In this document: positions 54,487-63,283 of the stretch, piece after piece
Layout: every line of letters begins with the position of its first letter
Numbering within the stretch: position 1 is the first letter of the stretch
Origin: JBBRDU01 sp038230335
GTDB lineage: Bacteria > Verrucomicrobiota > Verrucomicrobiia > Chthoniobacterales > UBA10450
DNA: 64,000 bases
Assembly: GCA_038230335.1 (NCBI GenBank)
Contig: JBBRNL010000002.1
Location: 431,929-495,928, forward strand
Reading direction: 5' to 3'
The notes under the pieces: model-generated
The model's database searches: none
What the model was told of the DNA's origin: nothing
The model's input: the letters and a program-made list of their open reading frames with translations, nothing else
Made by a program: the position numbers and the translations under genes

Positions 54487-56036
54487 TGCGAAGGAAAGAA
54501 CCAATCAAGGACGTACGAGACTCGAACCGGGGCGCGGCTCCGGAATTCTCGCAACAGCTCGGAGCCCAGGCCAAGGCGCAAAAATAAAACAAGGCCCCCG
54601 GTCCCGACGAGAGCAGTGTAGAGCGAAAGTTGAATCTTAGGCGAAAAGGATTGCGTCGCCCAAAAAAGCAAAAGGGCAAAAACGCCTAACGGCGCCAAAA
54701 GCCGTGCCGCTGGAATGAGCCAGCTGAGCACCTGTTTCAGGTTTAAATTGAATTCACGCATCGTCCGCCAAATGCCATAGCTGCAACTTAAGAATAGGCT
54801 ACACAGGATGGATGTGGCCAGGAGCCCGCTAAAGCCGTATTTCGGGGCGGCATAGCTCCCGACCAGAATGAAGAGCGCGCCTTCGATGAAATAAATGTAG
54901 CGCATAAAACCAATGCGTTTGGTAATCGCAGCCAGCCCGCAGTGGCAGTGCACGAGAGCGAGCACAACCATCCAGATGCAGAGTAGGAGATCATTTCTTC
55001 GGTCCCACGAAATACTCCCGTGCGTCCAGAGGGCTATGAAAGGCCGGTTGCATAAGGCGAACATTACGGCCGCTAACACGCCCAGAGAGGTAGTTAGAAT
55101 GACCAGGCCACGGAACCGGTGAAGGAGACGGTCTTTTTCACCGCGCACCTCCATCTCGGAAAGCATGGAATAGGAAAAATCGAAAGGACGCCATACGAGC
55201 TGATTTGCCATTGTAAAAGTGCGGGTGCAAATCGACCAGATGGCGGCGGTGTTCAATCCAAGGGCACGTGTTACGACAATTGTCTGGCTGGCGTTAATCA
55301 TCTGAATGCCCAGTGCAAGCCAGAAGACATCTTTCCCGTAGGCGAAAAGGTCCCGGAATTTGAGCCAGGTTGGACCACCCCATTCCGCTCCCTTGGGTAA
55401 GAGTCTCAGGCGAAGGCACGCGATGGCATTACTGATGACGATTACGAGAAAGATAGCCACATTTGTCCAGACGAGACTGTAAATGCCCAAGCCTTGGGCA
55501 AAACAAAACCAGAGAACGACAAAGGCGACGGGGAATGTCGCAACCTGTGAGTAGTTAAAGACATCGTTGCGCTGATGAGCTACGAGAATATGACCGAACA
55601 GTCTGGCTGGAAAATCGGTTGCGATAATGGCGCACTGCACCAGCATAACGACCTTAAAAGAAGGCTGCAGATCGGGATCGATCCGCAGGAAATGCGTTCC
55701 GAAAAGCACGAGGAGCGCGCCGCCTCCCAGCACAATTAAGCCTTGCAGGAGCAGAACGAGCACTCCGGTTTGGATCATCCCGCCATATTCACCGCTCGCT
55801 CGCGCGTCCTTGTGATCGATAAGATGCCGAGAGAGAGAGACCGACATCCCAATATCGACCAGCTGTAAATAACCGCTCAGCTGCATGGCAAGAGCCCATA
55901 AACCAAACTCACGCTTCTCGAGAAAATGCAGAGCCAGCGGGATCGAACCAAGAACATATAGAGTGTTGGCGACTAACAAGGCGTAGCCGGAGGCGACGGC
56001 ATGCAGGAATCGACTGAAGCGTCGGTGAGGAATCAT
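54483..56036 (-). CDS. Wzx-type polysaccharide flippase
   Basis: This 517-residue protein has about twelve to fourteen hydrophobic segments. The N-terminal LHFLEKREFGLWALAMQLSGYLQLVDIGMSVSLSRHL matches the polysaccharide transporter/MATE-like superfamily (leaflet-specific Gly-Leu-Trp and Asp-x-Gly features). It should move lipid-linked repeat units across the inner membrane for polymerisation by the gene at 46183. Confidence 0.88.
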   Translation of the reverse strand: MIPHRRFSRFLHAVASGYALLVANTLYVLGSIPLALHFLEKREFGLWALAMQLSGYLQLVDIGMSVSLSRHLIDHKDARASGEYGGMIQTGVLVLLLQGLIVLGGGALLVLFGTHFLRIDPDLQPSFKVVMLVQCAIIATDFPARLFGHILVAHQRNDVFNYSQVATFPVAFVVLWFCFAQGLGIYSLVWTNVAIFLVIVISNAIACLRLRLLPKGAEWGGPTWLKFRDLFAYGKDVFWLALGIQMINASQTIVVTRALGLNTAAIWSICTRTFTMANQLVWRPFDFSYSMLSEMEVRGEKDRLLHRFRGLVILTTSLGVLAAVMFALCNRPFIALWTHGSISWDRRNDLLLCIWMVVLALVHCHCGLAAITKRIGFMRYIYFIEGALFILVGSYAAPKYGFSGLLATSILCSLFLSCSYGIWRTMREFNLNLKQVLSWLIPAARLLAPLGVFALLLFWATQSFSPKIQLSLYTALVGTGGLVLFLRLGLGSELLREFRSRAPVRVSYVLDWFFPSQ

Positions 56037-56051
56037 GCGAAGTGTGGCTGC

Positions 56052-56702
56052 TTAACGAGCGTGCTTCGCGACAACCGTCCATCCCAAAGTAACCGCGTCG
56101 TAAGCGTGACGGCGATCACACCAAAGGAAGAAACTGTTGAGTAACGTTCTGAGAAAACGGAAACGAATGAAGACGGGCAAAGTATGCTGAAGGACCTGGC
56201 CAAGAAAAGCATAGGAGTGCCCGCGATTGAACATTCTAACCAATTCAAAGCCGCTTTCCTTGAGCAAATAAAGCAAGCCGTCGTAGGGATAGCGAAAGAA
56301 GTCGTAGGGGATTTCATGCCGCGGCCAATACATTGGCGTCGAAAGAATGAGATATCCGCCTGGTTTCAGCACGCGATGCATTTCGCGCAGGGCGCGCAAA
56401 GGATCCGGGACGTGCTCGAGCAGTTCAGTGCTAACCACGGTGTCGAAAAATTGATTCTCCAGGGGCAAATCAAGAGCGGAGGCAATGATATCCGGTCGGG
56501 AAGTTTCCGTGAGATAGTCAACGCCGGTGTAGGAAGTTGCTTTCAAAAAATGGGTGTCTTTGTAGGGTTTGCGACCGCACCCGACATCGAGCAATTTTCC
56601 CGAGACATATTCTTTGCACTGGAGAAGTGACGCCTCAATCATCAAGGCGTTGAGATACGCAGCATCGGAACGCGGAACTGAACAGGGCGGCACCCTTTTC
56701 AA
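56052..56702 (-). CDS. class I SAM-dependent methyltransferase
   Basis: The product is 216 residues from TTG 56702. Motifs are LLDVGCGRKPYK, TGVDYL, FDTVVSTELLEHVPDPLRAL and KPGGYLILSTPMYWPRHE. The frame stays open upstream for 23 codons (including LSIQLHPLAEYPLKG) with only CTG as a possible start; that CTG at 56747 overlaps the stop of the small ORF at 56744-56920. So the true start may be further upstream than the TTG. It is followed 15 bp later by the flippase gene. Confidence 0.85.
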   Translation of the reverse strand: MKRVPPCSVPRSDAAYLNALMIEASLLQCKEYVSGKLLDVGCGRKPYKDTHFLKATSYTGVDYLTETSRPDIIASALDLPLENQFFDTVVSTELLEHVPDPLRALREMHRVLKPGGYLILSTPMYWPRHEIPYDFFRYPYDGLLYLLKESGFELVRMFNRGHSYAFLGQVLQHTLPVFIRFRFLRTLLNSFFLWCDRRHAYDAVTLGWTVVAKHAR

Positions 56703-56743
56703 GCCTTTCAGCGGGTATTCTGCCAGCGGATGAAGTTGGATGC

Positions 56744-56920
56744 TCAGCTTGGCCCCGCGGTGTTGAGTTTTTCAAATTCCACAAGCATCATTCGATAGGC
56801 CCAATCCCGTTGCAGGGAGCCCAAGATCTGTGAGCGAGTGGATGCGATAGAACCGCGCCAACGGATCACTTTTGTTCGAAAGGCTTTTCCTTCCGGCGAA
56901 AAAGGCATTGCTCTCTCCAT
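56744..56920 (-). CDS. small ORF of 58 residues, unrecognised
   Basis: ATG 56920 to TGA 56744-56746 encodes a basic, partly helical peptide (MERAMPFSPEGKAFRT near the start, QRDWAYRMMLVEFEKLN near the end). The frame is open further upstream, into the end of the next gene. Its composition looks coding rather than random. It may be a small gene coupled to the methyltransferase downstream or the remnant of a longer gene. Confidence 0.3.
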   Translation of the reverse strand: MERAMPFSPEGKAFRTKVIRWRGSIASTRSQILGSLQRDWAYRMMLVEFEKLNTAGPS

Positions 56921-56981
56921 TAGCGAATACCTAAGTCCAGCCGGACGAGCATCCCGGGCGAAAAAACCGACGTCACGGAAT

Positions 56982-57896
56982 TCAGGTCCGGCGCATCCAT
57001 AAACTGGCTCCCGGTTCCAGCGCTGATGAAGGGAATGAGGCTTTGATTTCGTCGGCCGAAACGTGGTTCAAATAGCTCGTAAACATCAATATTTCAAAGT
57101 CGCGATTAAACATTAGAAAAGCTCGTAACAGGTATGCTTCATTCCAAAGTGTGCCGCTGAAAATCCGTTCTTCGGGATATTCAAATGGATAAAAAATGTC
57201 ATGGAAGTGAACGATCACGCCTTTTTTCAGAGCTGGCAGGATCTCAAAGAAAATGAAGTTCACATCGCTGCCCACTTTGCTGACATGGGAAGTATCGATG
57301 AATAAAATATCGTTCTCGTCCAAGGCGGCAAAGAATTCGATTGGAACATCCTGGACAAATTTCTTCTCGATCTGAAAACGGGAGCGATCCTCCGGTGTAA
57401 TATATTTAAGAAGAAGATCGGGATAGGGTTCAACGAAGGCGATTTGCGTGTCGGGCTTCAATGCTTCGCAAGTGTCGATAATGACACAACTGGACGCGCC
57501 GCATCCAACTTCAATGATCCGTTTTGGTTTCCAATGCCGAATCATGGCATACAGGCAAAATGCATCTTGAAAGGGAAACGAGCCATTTGGGCGGAAAAAT
57601 CTGGCTTTGGGATTAACAGTCCGTTCAAAGGGCAAAAAGGAGTAGTACTCCTTAAACTTATCCAGCAATTCCTTTTGCGTTTCGTGATTGAGATCCAAAC
57701 CAGGCAATTGGTTAGGGGGCACAGCAAAAATTGCCTTTGATCTTCGTCTGATTTCGTCCAGGTCGGGCAGTGGCGAATAAAAGTGGCCGGGAGGCACCGA
57801 CTTAAAATAAGGCGCGCGCAGGATGTCGTAACAAAGCTTCAGTTTTGTCGGAACTTTGCGAACGTAGCTCGGTAAATATCGCCACTTAAAAGCCAT
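56982..57896 (-). CDS. class I SAM-dependent methyltransferase-like protein
   Basis: This 304-residue protein has RIIEVGCGASSCVIIDTCEAL as motif I and FVEPYP as the acidic loop. LFIDTSHVSKVGSDVNFIFFEILPALKKGVIVHFHDIFYPFEYPEE fits a metal-dependent O-methyltransferase-like fold (Methyltransf_24 style). Long N-terminal extension of about 130 residues. It is the outermost gene of the island and probably modifies a sugar or a lipid-linked unit. Confidence 0.82.
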   Translation of the reverse strand: MAFKWRYLPSYVRKVPTKLKLCYDILRAPYFKSVPPGHFYSPLPDLDEIRRRSKAIFAVPPNQLPGLDLNHETQKELLDKFKEYYSFLPFERTVNPKARFFRPNGSFPFQDAFCLYAMIRHWKPKRIIEVGCGASSCVIIDTCEALKPDTQIAFVEPYPDLLLKYITPEDRSRFQIEKKFVQDVPIEFFAALDENDILFIDTSHVSKVGSDVNFIFFEILPALKKGVIVHFHDIFYPFEYPEERIFSGTLWNEAYLLRAFLMFNRDFEILMFTSYLNHVSADEIKASFPSSALEPGASLWMRRT

Positions 57897-58252
57897 TTCC
57901 TGAAACTCTCCCGTTTCTGATTATTTCAAAATCTTTTCACGCGATCACGCGGTATTCTTGTCTCCGCGTCGATGTTGCGTGGGTCTTCTTACTGGCTGTT
58001 GCTTCTCGAACCGGGTTGTCGCTCGGCACCGTACGTTTTTAGGCAATGCGCACAATCGGCTGCTCTCAAGCCAGTTCGAAGATGTTCAACGGGGTGGGGG
58101 GGCAAGCGTTGGCCGTGGCGAAGGATGTCGTTGAGGGAAAGAAGCCCGCTTATTCTTAGAAGCCTCCCCTGAGAAATAGCCCCAAGCGCATTACAAATTT
58201 ACATAATCATATTCATATCGCTTTTCTTCTCGAAATTTGCTTACTTTCATAG
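57897..58252. other. 356-bp intergenic region, no gene seen
   Basis: It separates the divergent methyltransferase gene (minus) and the sugar dehydrogenase gene (plus). The 60 bp before the plus-strand gene are AT-rich (TTTACATAATCATATTCATAT near 58197-58217) and probably hold its promoter. A short open frame at 57972-58172 has no protein-like sequence and is not called. Confidence 0.5.
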
Positions 58253-60940
58253 GTGTTTTACCGAGTTAGCCGACTTCACACTGTCCTATTGTTCGCAGTC
58301 GCAAGTCTTTCGTCCTACGAGGCACACGCACATCAAGGAAACAACACGCTGACCTTGCCGCCTGATTTACCCGTTGCATCGGGCTATGCGACAGAAAACG
58401 CGCTCGGCTCGCTGACTTTTAACTTACCCCTTGCTATTGCCTCGCCGCCCGGCGAGACAAACCGGCTCTTTGTGGTGGAGAAAAACGGAACGATCCAAGT
58501 GATCAATAACCTCGACGGGACGCCGACAAAGCAAGTGTTCCTCGACCTTCCTGCATTTCTTAGTGCGTCGGGCGGAGGGACTCTTTCCATCGATGGCGAC
58601 CAAGGGTTGCTCGGTCTCGCATTTCATCCGAACTACGCGCAAAACGGACTCTTTTTTGTTTTTTACAGTATGACAATTAACGAGGGCGGAACAAACAAGA
58701 CATTCGAACGGGTGGCACGGTTTCGCGTCTCGCAAAACGAGCCGAACGCGGCGGACACGACTACGCACACACCGCTCATTTCACAGCTGGATCGATTTTC
58801 GGATCACAACGGCGGCGATCTTCACTTTGGCCCCGATGGTTACCTTTACGTTTCTGTGGGCGACGAGGCATGTTGCAATGATACGCTCAATAACGCCCGT
58901 TACATCAACAAGGATTTTTTCGCAGCGATTTTGCGCATCGACGTCGATAACAAGCCGGGCAATCTCCCGCCGAATCCGCATGCCCAGAATTCCACAACTT
59001 ACCCGTCTGCCGTGCACACCGGCGCCTACAAAATCCCGGCGGATAATCCCTTTATCGGCGCAACCTCCCATAACGGCATCACCTTTGATCCGAGTACTGT
59101 CCGCACGGAAATTTGGGTGACTGGTCTGCGCAATCCGTGGCGCTTCTCGATTGACGCTCCTACCGGGCGGGTCTTCATCGGCGACGTTGGCCAGGATTCT
59201 TGGGAAGAAGTCAATATCGCGACTGAGGGGGGCGATTGCGGGTGGAGCTATTATGAAGGAACGCATGACGGCCCGCGAATCGCGAGTAAGCCCGCGGGCA
59301 TTGCCTATATCCCCCCGATCTATGAATATCCTCATGGCTTTGGCACTTTTGAGGGATACAGCGTAACGGGCGGTGTCGTCTATCGTGGCACGCAATTTTC
59401 GGATCTCTTCGAGGCCTACATTTTTTCCGATTACGGTAGCGGCCACATCTGGGCGCTTCGACAAAATGCCGGCACATGGTCCGCACAGCATCTCTCGGCT
59501 GGAGATGGGGCGGGCGTTGTCGGGATCGGAGTTGATCCGCGCAACGGCGATCCACTTTTCGCTAATGTCTATACCGCCGCAATCATGCGCCTCGTACGTA
59601 GCGGCACGATCGGCGCCAACCCGCCGGCGCGTCTTTCCCAGACGGGTGCTTTCTCCAATCTGAGCACGCTTACGCCAAATGACGGGATTGTCGCTTTCGC
59701 GCCGAATGTGGCGTTTTGGTCGGACTACGCCATCAAGAGTCGCTGGTTTAGCGTACCAAACCCTGTCGCCACCATCGACTTCAACCAGGATGGCAACTGG
59801 ACGTTCCCAACGGGAACGGTCTGGATAAAGCATTTCGATTTTGAAACGCGTCGCGGTGATCCCGCATCGCGCCGAAAACTTGAGACGCGCTTCCTGGTCA
59901 AAACCGCCTCTGCAACTTATGGCGTCACTTATCGCTGGCGTGCAGATCAGTCCGATGCCGATCTGGTGGCTGAGGGCGGCCTTAGCGAGGCGCTAAATGT
60001 GGAGGTCGGCGGCATGCCCACCACGCAGATTTGGCGGTATCCGAGCCGAAACGAATGCCGCACATGCCACACGCCCGTCGCAGGTCACGCTCTCGGCTTC
60101 AACACACGGCAACTGAACCGAGTGAATGGATTCGCCGGTGGAAGCCCAAACCAAATTCAGAAACTCAATGATCTCGGCTACTTCTCGACTCCTGTCACCG
60201 GTGTGAATAATATGCCGGCCTTCGCTTCAGCCACTGATAGCACGCAAAGTCGCGAATGGCGGGTCCGCTCCTATTTCGCCGTAAATTGCATCCAATGCCA
60301 CCAACCCGGGGGCCCTTCCCAGGGCCATTGGGATGCGCGCTCGACCACACCAACAGACGCGGCCAACCTTATTAATGGCGCGCTAGTGGACAATCGCGGC
60401 GATGCGGCGAACAAATTTGCTGTGCCCGGGGATCCCAATCATTCAATGGTATTAAAACGGATTCAAGGAAATGGCGTCCCGCGCATGCCGCCATTGGCTA
60501 CAAACGAACTGGATCCAAATGCGATTCAACTCCTGACCGATTGGATCACACAGGATTTACCCGCTCGGCTTTCGTTCACTGCTTGGCAGCAGCTGCACTT
60601 TGGCTCGACAACAGATGCAAATGCCGCCCCGGATGCAGATCCCGATCATGATGGCCGGACGAACGAGCAAGAATTCCTGGAGGGCACCGATCCTAACAGC
60701 GCAGCAAGCCGTTCGACGTCGCCTCTATTAACGCCCGTTCGTGACGAGCTCCAACTCAGTTTTATTCAGCCGGCAAACCGCGCCGCCATTGTCGAGACAA
60801 GTATTGATCTAGCCAATTGGAATCTCTGGGACGTGCCAGGGAATTTCCCGTCATACCCTGCGATGTCGCAGCCGCGCGTGTTCGCTACTCCAATGAACAT
60901 TGACCAGATGTTTTTCAGGGTGCGCCTGTCTGAGCCGTGA
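58253..60940 (+). CDS. secreted sugar dehydrogenase fused to a diheme cytochrome domain
   Basis: This 895-residue protein starts at GTG 58253 with a signal peptide ending near AHA-HQG. Residues about 50-440 are a glucose/sorbosone dehydrogenase propeller (RLFVVEKNGTIQVI, DQGLLGLAFHPNYAQNG, GLRNPWRFSID, GDVGQDSWEEVN), normally PQQ-dependent. Residues about 470-775 resemble the SO_2930 diheme cytochrome family, with CRTCH near 601 and CIQCH near 678. A DPDHDGRTNEQEFLEGTDPNS calcium-type motif follows near 800, then an approx. 80-residue beta-sandwich-like tail. It should oxidise a sugar in the periplasm or outside and pass electrons to the hemes. Confidence 0.85.
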   Translation: MFYRVSRLHTVLLFAVASLSSYEAHAHQGNNTLTLPPDLPVASGYATENALGSLTFNLPLAIASPPGETNRLFVVEKNGTIQVINNLDGTPTKQVFLDLPAFLSASGGGTLSIDGDQGLLGLAFHPNYAQNGLFFVFYSMTINEGGTNKTFERVARFRVSQNEPNAADTTTHTPLISQLDRFSDHNGGDLHFGPDGYLYVSVGDEACCNDTLNNARYINKDFFAAILRIDVDNKPGNLPPNPHAQNSTTYPSAVHTGAYKIPADNPFIGATSHNGITFDPSTVRTEIWVTGLRNPWRFSIDAPTGRVFIGDVGQDSWEEVNIATEGGDCGWSYYEGTHDGPRIASKPAGIAYIPPIYEYPHGFGTFEGYSVTGGVVYRGTQFSDLFEAYIFSDYGSGHIWALRQNAGTWSAQHLSAGDGAGVVGIGVDPRNGDPLFANVYTAAIMRLVRSGTIGANPPARLSQTGAFSNLSTLTPNDGIVAFAPNVAFWSDYAIKSRWFSVPNPVATIDFNQDGNWTFPTGTVWIKHFDFETRRGDPASRRKLETRFLVKTASATYGVTYRWRADQSDADLVAEGGLSEALNVEVGGMPTTQIWRYPSRNECRTCHTPVAGHALGFNTRQLNRVNGFAGGSPNQIQKLNDLGYFSTPVTGVNNMPAFASATDSTQSREWRVRSYFAVNCIQCHQPGGPSQGHWDARSTTPTDAANLINGALVDNRGDAANKFAVPGDPNHSMVLKRIQGNGVPRMPPLATNELDPNAIQLLTDWITQDLPARLSFTAWQQLHFGSTTDANAAPDADPDHDGRTNEQEFLEGTDPNSAASRSTSPLLTPVRDELQLSFIQPANRAAIVETSIDLANWNLWDVPGNFPSYPAMSQPRVFATPMNIDQMFFRVRLSEP

Positions 60941-61207
60941 ACGGGAAGTGAGTTACAAGGATACTTTCGCACAGTCATTTGATTTTAAGGCGGACGCCAT
61001 TCTGCGGCGAGGAGACGTAACGGAAAAGCAGCCCCGGATGGCTCCTTCTGCTGGCTTTCGCGGGCAGATCGCGTGTGCGGGATTCTCGTTGGATGGCCCG
61101 AAACTGAGAAGTTTGGCTCCAGCGTAGTTCGCCGCGGGCCGCCTGGTAGAAGATTCTTTGAGCGGCTCAAGCCACAATCGAGCATAGATTGTGCTGTTAC
61201 GGTATTT

Positions 61208-63049
61208 ATGGTAATTCACACCCGCGCTCGGGGCTTGCTCTTGCAAGGGCTTGTCGGCTTTCTCGTCCTGGCGGCCGGCTGCTCCTGCGCCACCTCCGAG
61301 GCTTCTCCCTTTACCAATAGAGTCCGCACAAGCTCAGTGCCCACGCTTTCGCTGATGGCTTCGCCGACGATTGTAAATGAGGGCGCAACAGCGGTTTATA
61401 CCGTCTCTGCATCGCGCGTTAATTCGACCAGTTCCACAACCGTCACCTACGCGATGAGTGGCACCGCTGTCCGGGGCACGCATTACGATCTCAACGGCAC
61501 CTTTGGAAAGATCACCATCCCCGCCGGCGCCAGCTCCGCGAACGTCACGCTCACTGCCTTAAACAATAATCTGAACACGGGAAGCGAAGCAGCTACGATG
61601 GCCCTAAAATCTGGGACGAGTTACAAGCTCTCCACCGCAATCAAGGCGTCGGTCACCATTGCAAATACGCCCTCGCCGACTCCGACCCCTGCTCCTACGG
61701 GTACCCCAAACCCCACGGCTACCCCAAGCCCCGCGCCTACGGCTACCCCGACGCCCGGGGCCTCTGCAAGTCCGACGGCCACACCAACTGCGACCCCAGC
61801 TCCAACCGCCACCCCCAGCGCGTCACCGAGACCGACGCCCGCGCAGGAGTATTGGATTGCGACCCGCACGGATGGTTTGCCAGGGACGGGTACGCAGGCC
61901 GATCCATACGACGGCAGTAGCCAAGGGAAATTTGATGCAGTCATGAGCCGCCTGCAATGGATTCTAAACCCGGGCATTCACCTGATGGGGCCTGGTCCTT
62001 TTCTCACCTCGGTCACGCACGACTGGTTCGTGCGTTCCGGATGGGTTGTTTCAGGGGATGGCATGTACGGCACGACCATCCAATTGACGGGAAGCATGGC
62101 CGGGCTGCGCGACGTCGCAGTTTTCCGATCTGATGCGAGCTATGCAGCAGATTATATCACAATCAGCAATCTGACGATCGACTCTAATTGGCCGCAGCTT
62201 TCGGCTAGTGCCGACATGGGAGTTGGTGGGGAGAAGAACTGTAAAGTCGGAGCGATCATGCTTTGCGGGAGTTATAATGTGATCGACCGCGTGCGCTCCA
62301 TCAACACCTATGGGTCACTGGCGAATTACCAGGAGGATTTCGCCATCTTTTTGGTGAGCCCTTCGTCGGTGGACGGGACCAATGATGTCATTCAATATTG
62401 CCGCGTGGAAATGCCACAGGGCAATCACCAGGCGCCCTTTGGATTGGCCGGTTGGGTCTGGTCAGAGCCGATGCGCATTCTGACAAATTCCAAGGTCATA
62501 GGTTGCACGGCCGTGGGAGTGAACAACGGTCTGAGCACGGGCAAAGGCTTCGCGAGTGGCGGAGTGAATTTTGCACATATCAAAGATTGCGAGATCGATG
62601 GCAACACTTTCACTGATTGTTTAGGAGCCGCTTATATCGACACGCAATCGGTGGATGGACTGAAGGTGACCAACAATACCGTCATTCGAGGTTGGTTAGG
62701 GGTCGGGCTTAGCTCCTGGGTACAACCGAAACAAAATATTGAGATCAGTGGAAACAACTTTCAGATTCAGAATCGTGTCCTCAATGGGGCGAGTTACGGA
62801 ATGGTAGTGGGTTACGGACCAACGACCAATCTCGCGGTCAACAACAATACGATTACCTTTGATACTTCAGGCGCCGGGGTCAATTCGTTCTGGGGGATGG
62901 GGAATTCCCTTCTCACTGACGCCACGGTGTCGAATAACACGATTGGACTGGCATTTTATGCCGTTGATAATTCCGCCACGGGTATCAATATCACGCTGTT
63001 TAATAACCGAACGCCTGCCGGGGTGCCCGTCCCGGGCCTCGGACCTTAA
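61208..63049 (+). CDS. lipoprotein with Calx-beta domain, Thr/Pro linker and beta-helix
   Basis: I choose ATG 61208 (613 residues), because a lipoprotein signal follows with lipobox LAAG-C25; the longer frame from 61073 would bury it. Residues about 45-150 form a Calx-beta-like domain (PTIVNEGATAVYTVSASRVNS, GTAVRGTHYDLNGTFGKITIPAG). Residues about 155-215 are a PTATPxP-type linker. The rest is a right-handed parallel beta-helix rich in Asn ladders (NNTITF, SNNTIGL), pectate-lyase-like but with no catalytic site I can name. It probably sits on the cell surface and binds or cuts polysaccharide. Confidence 0.8.
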   Translation: MVIHTRARGLLLQGLVGFLVLAAGCSCATSEASPFTNRVRTSSVPTLSLMASPTIVNEGATAVYTVSASRVNSTSSTTVTYAMSGTAVRGTHYDLNGTFGKITIPAGASSANVTLTALNNNLNTGSEAATMALKSGTSYKLSTAIKASVTIANTPSPTPTPAPTGTPNPTATPSPAPTATPTPGASASPTATPTATPAPTATPSASPRPTPAQEYWIATRTDGLPGTGTQADPYDGSSQGKFDAVMSRLQWILNPGIHLMGPGPFLTSVTHDWFVRSGWVVSGDGMYGTTIQLTGSMAGLRDVAVFRSDASYAADYITISNLTIDSNWPQLSASADMGVGGEKNCKVGAIMLCGSYNVIDRVRSINTYGSLANYQEDFAIFLVSPSSVDGTNDVIQYCRVEMPQGNHQAPFGLAGWVWSEPMRILTNSKVIGCTAVGVNNGLSTGKGFASGGVNFAHIKDCEIDGNTFTDCLGAAYIDTQSVDGLKVTNNTVIRGWLGVGLSSWVQPKQNIEISGNNFQIQNRVLNGASYGMVVGYGPTTNLAVNNNTITFDTSGAGVNSFWGMGNSLLTDATVSNNTIGLAFYAVDNSATGINITLFNNRTPAGVPVPGLGP

Positions 63050-63283
63050 CCACCCTTAAAACGAGGTCGGAAGCTGAGTTTGAAGGCTGATAGAAGTCAG
63101 GGAGCTAAGACTGAGGACGGCCATTTCAAAAATATTGGAGGAAGTTCTAAAAGAAACTTGCCTTGTCACGTCTCGACGATTCTAATGGTGACGGACCATT
63201 CCCCCAGTATTTTTCTCCACTTAGGAACCCCGCAAATTAGTTCGCCAAGTCGCGCCTCGCGCGCGCAAGGCATCTCTCTCTTT

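Noticed and set aside
57972..58172. 66-codon frame in the 57.9-58.25 kb gap
   Set aside because: Composition is not protein-like, there is no homology I recognise, and it ends before the promoter-like AT-rich stretch.
58781..59833. 350-codon open frame on the minus strand within the sugar dehydrogenase gene
   Set aside because: It is antisense to clear propeller motifs, has no family sequence, and long antisense frames are common in GC-rich DNA.
61672..61850. Tandem short repeats resembling a CRISPR or VNTR
   Set aside because: They are Pro/Thr/Ala codons of the lipoprotein spacer; unit lengths are irregular and no spacers or cas genes exist.
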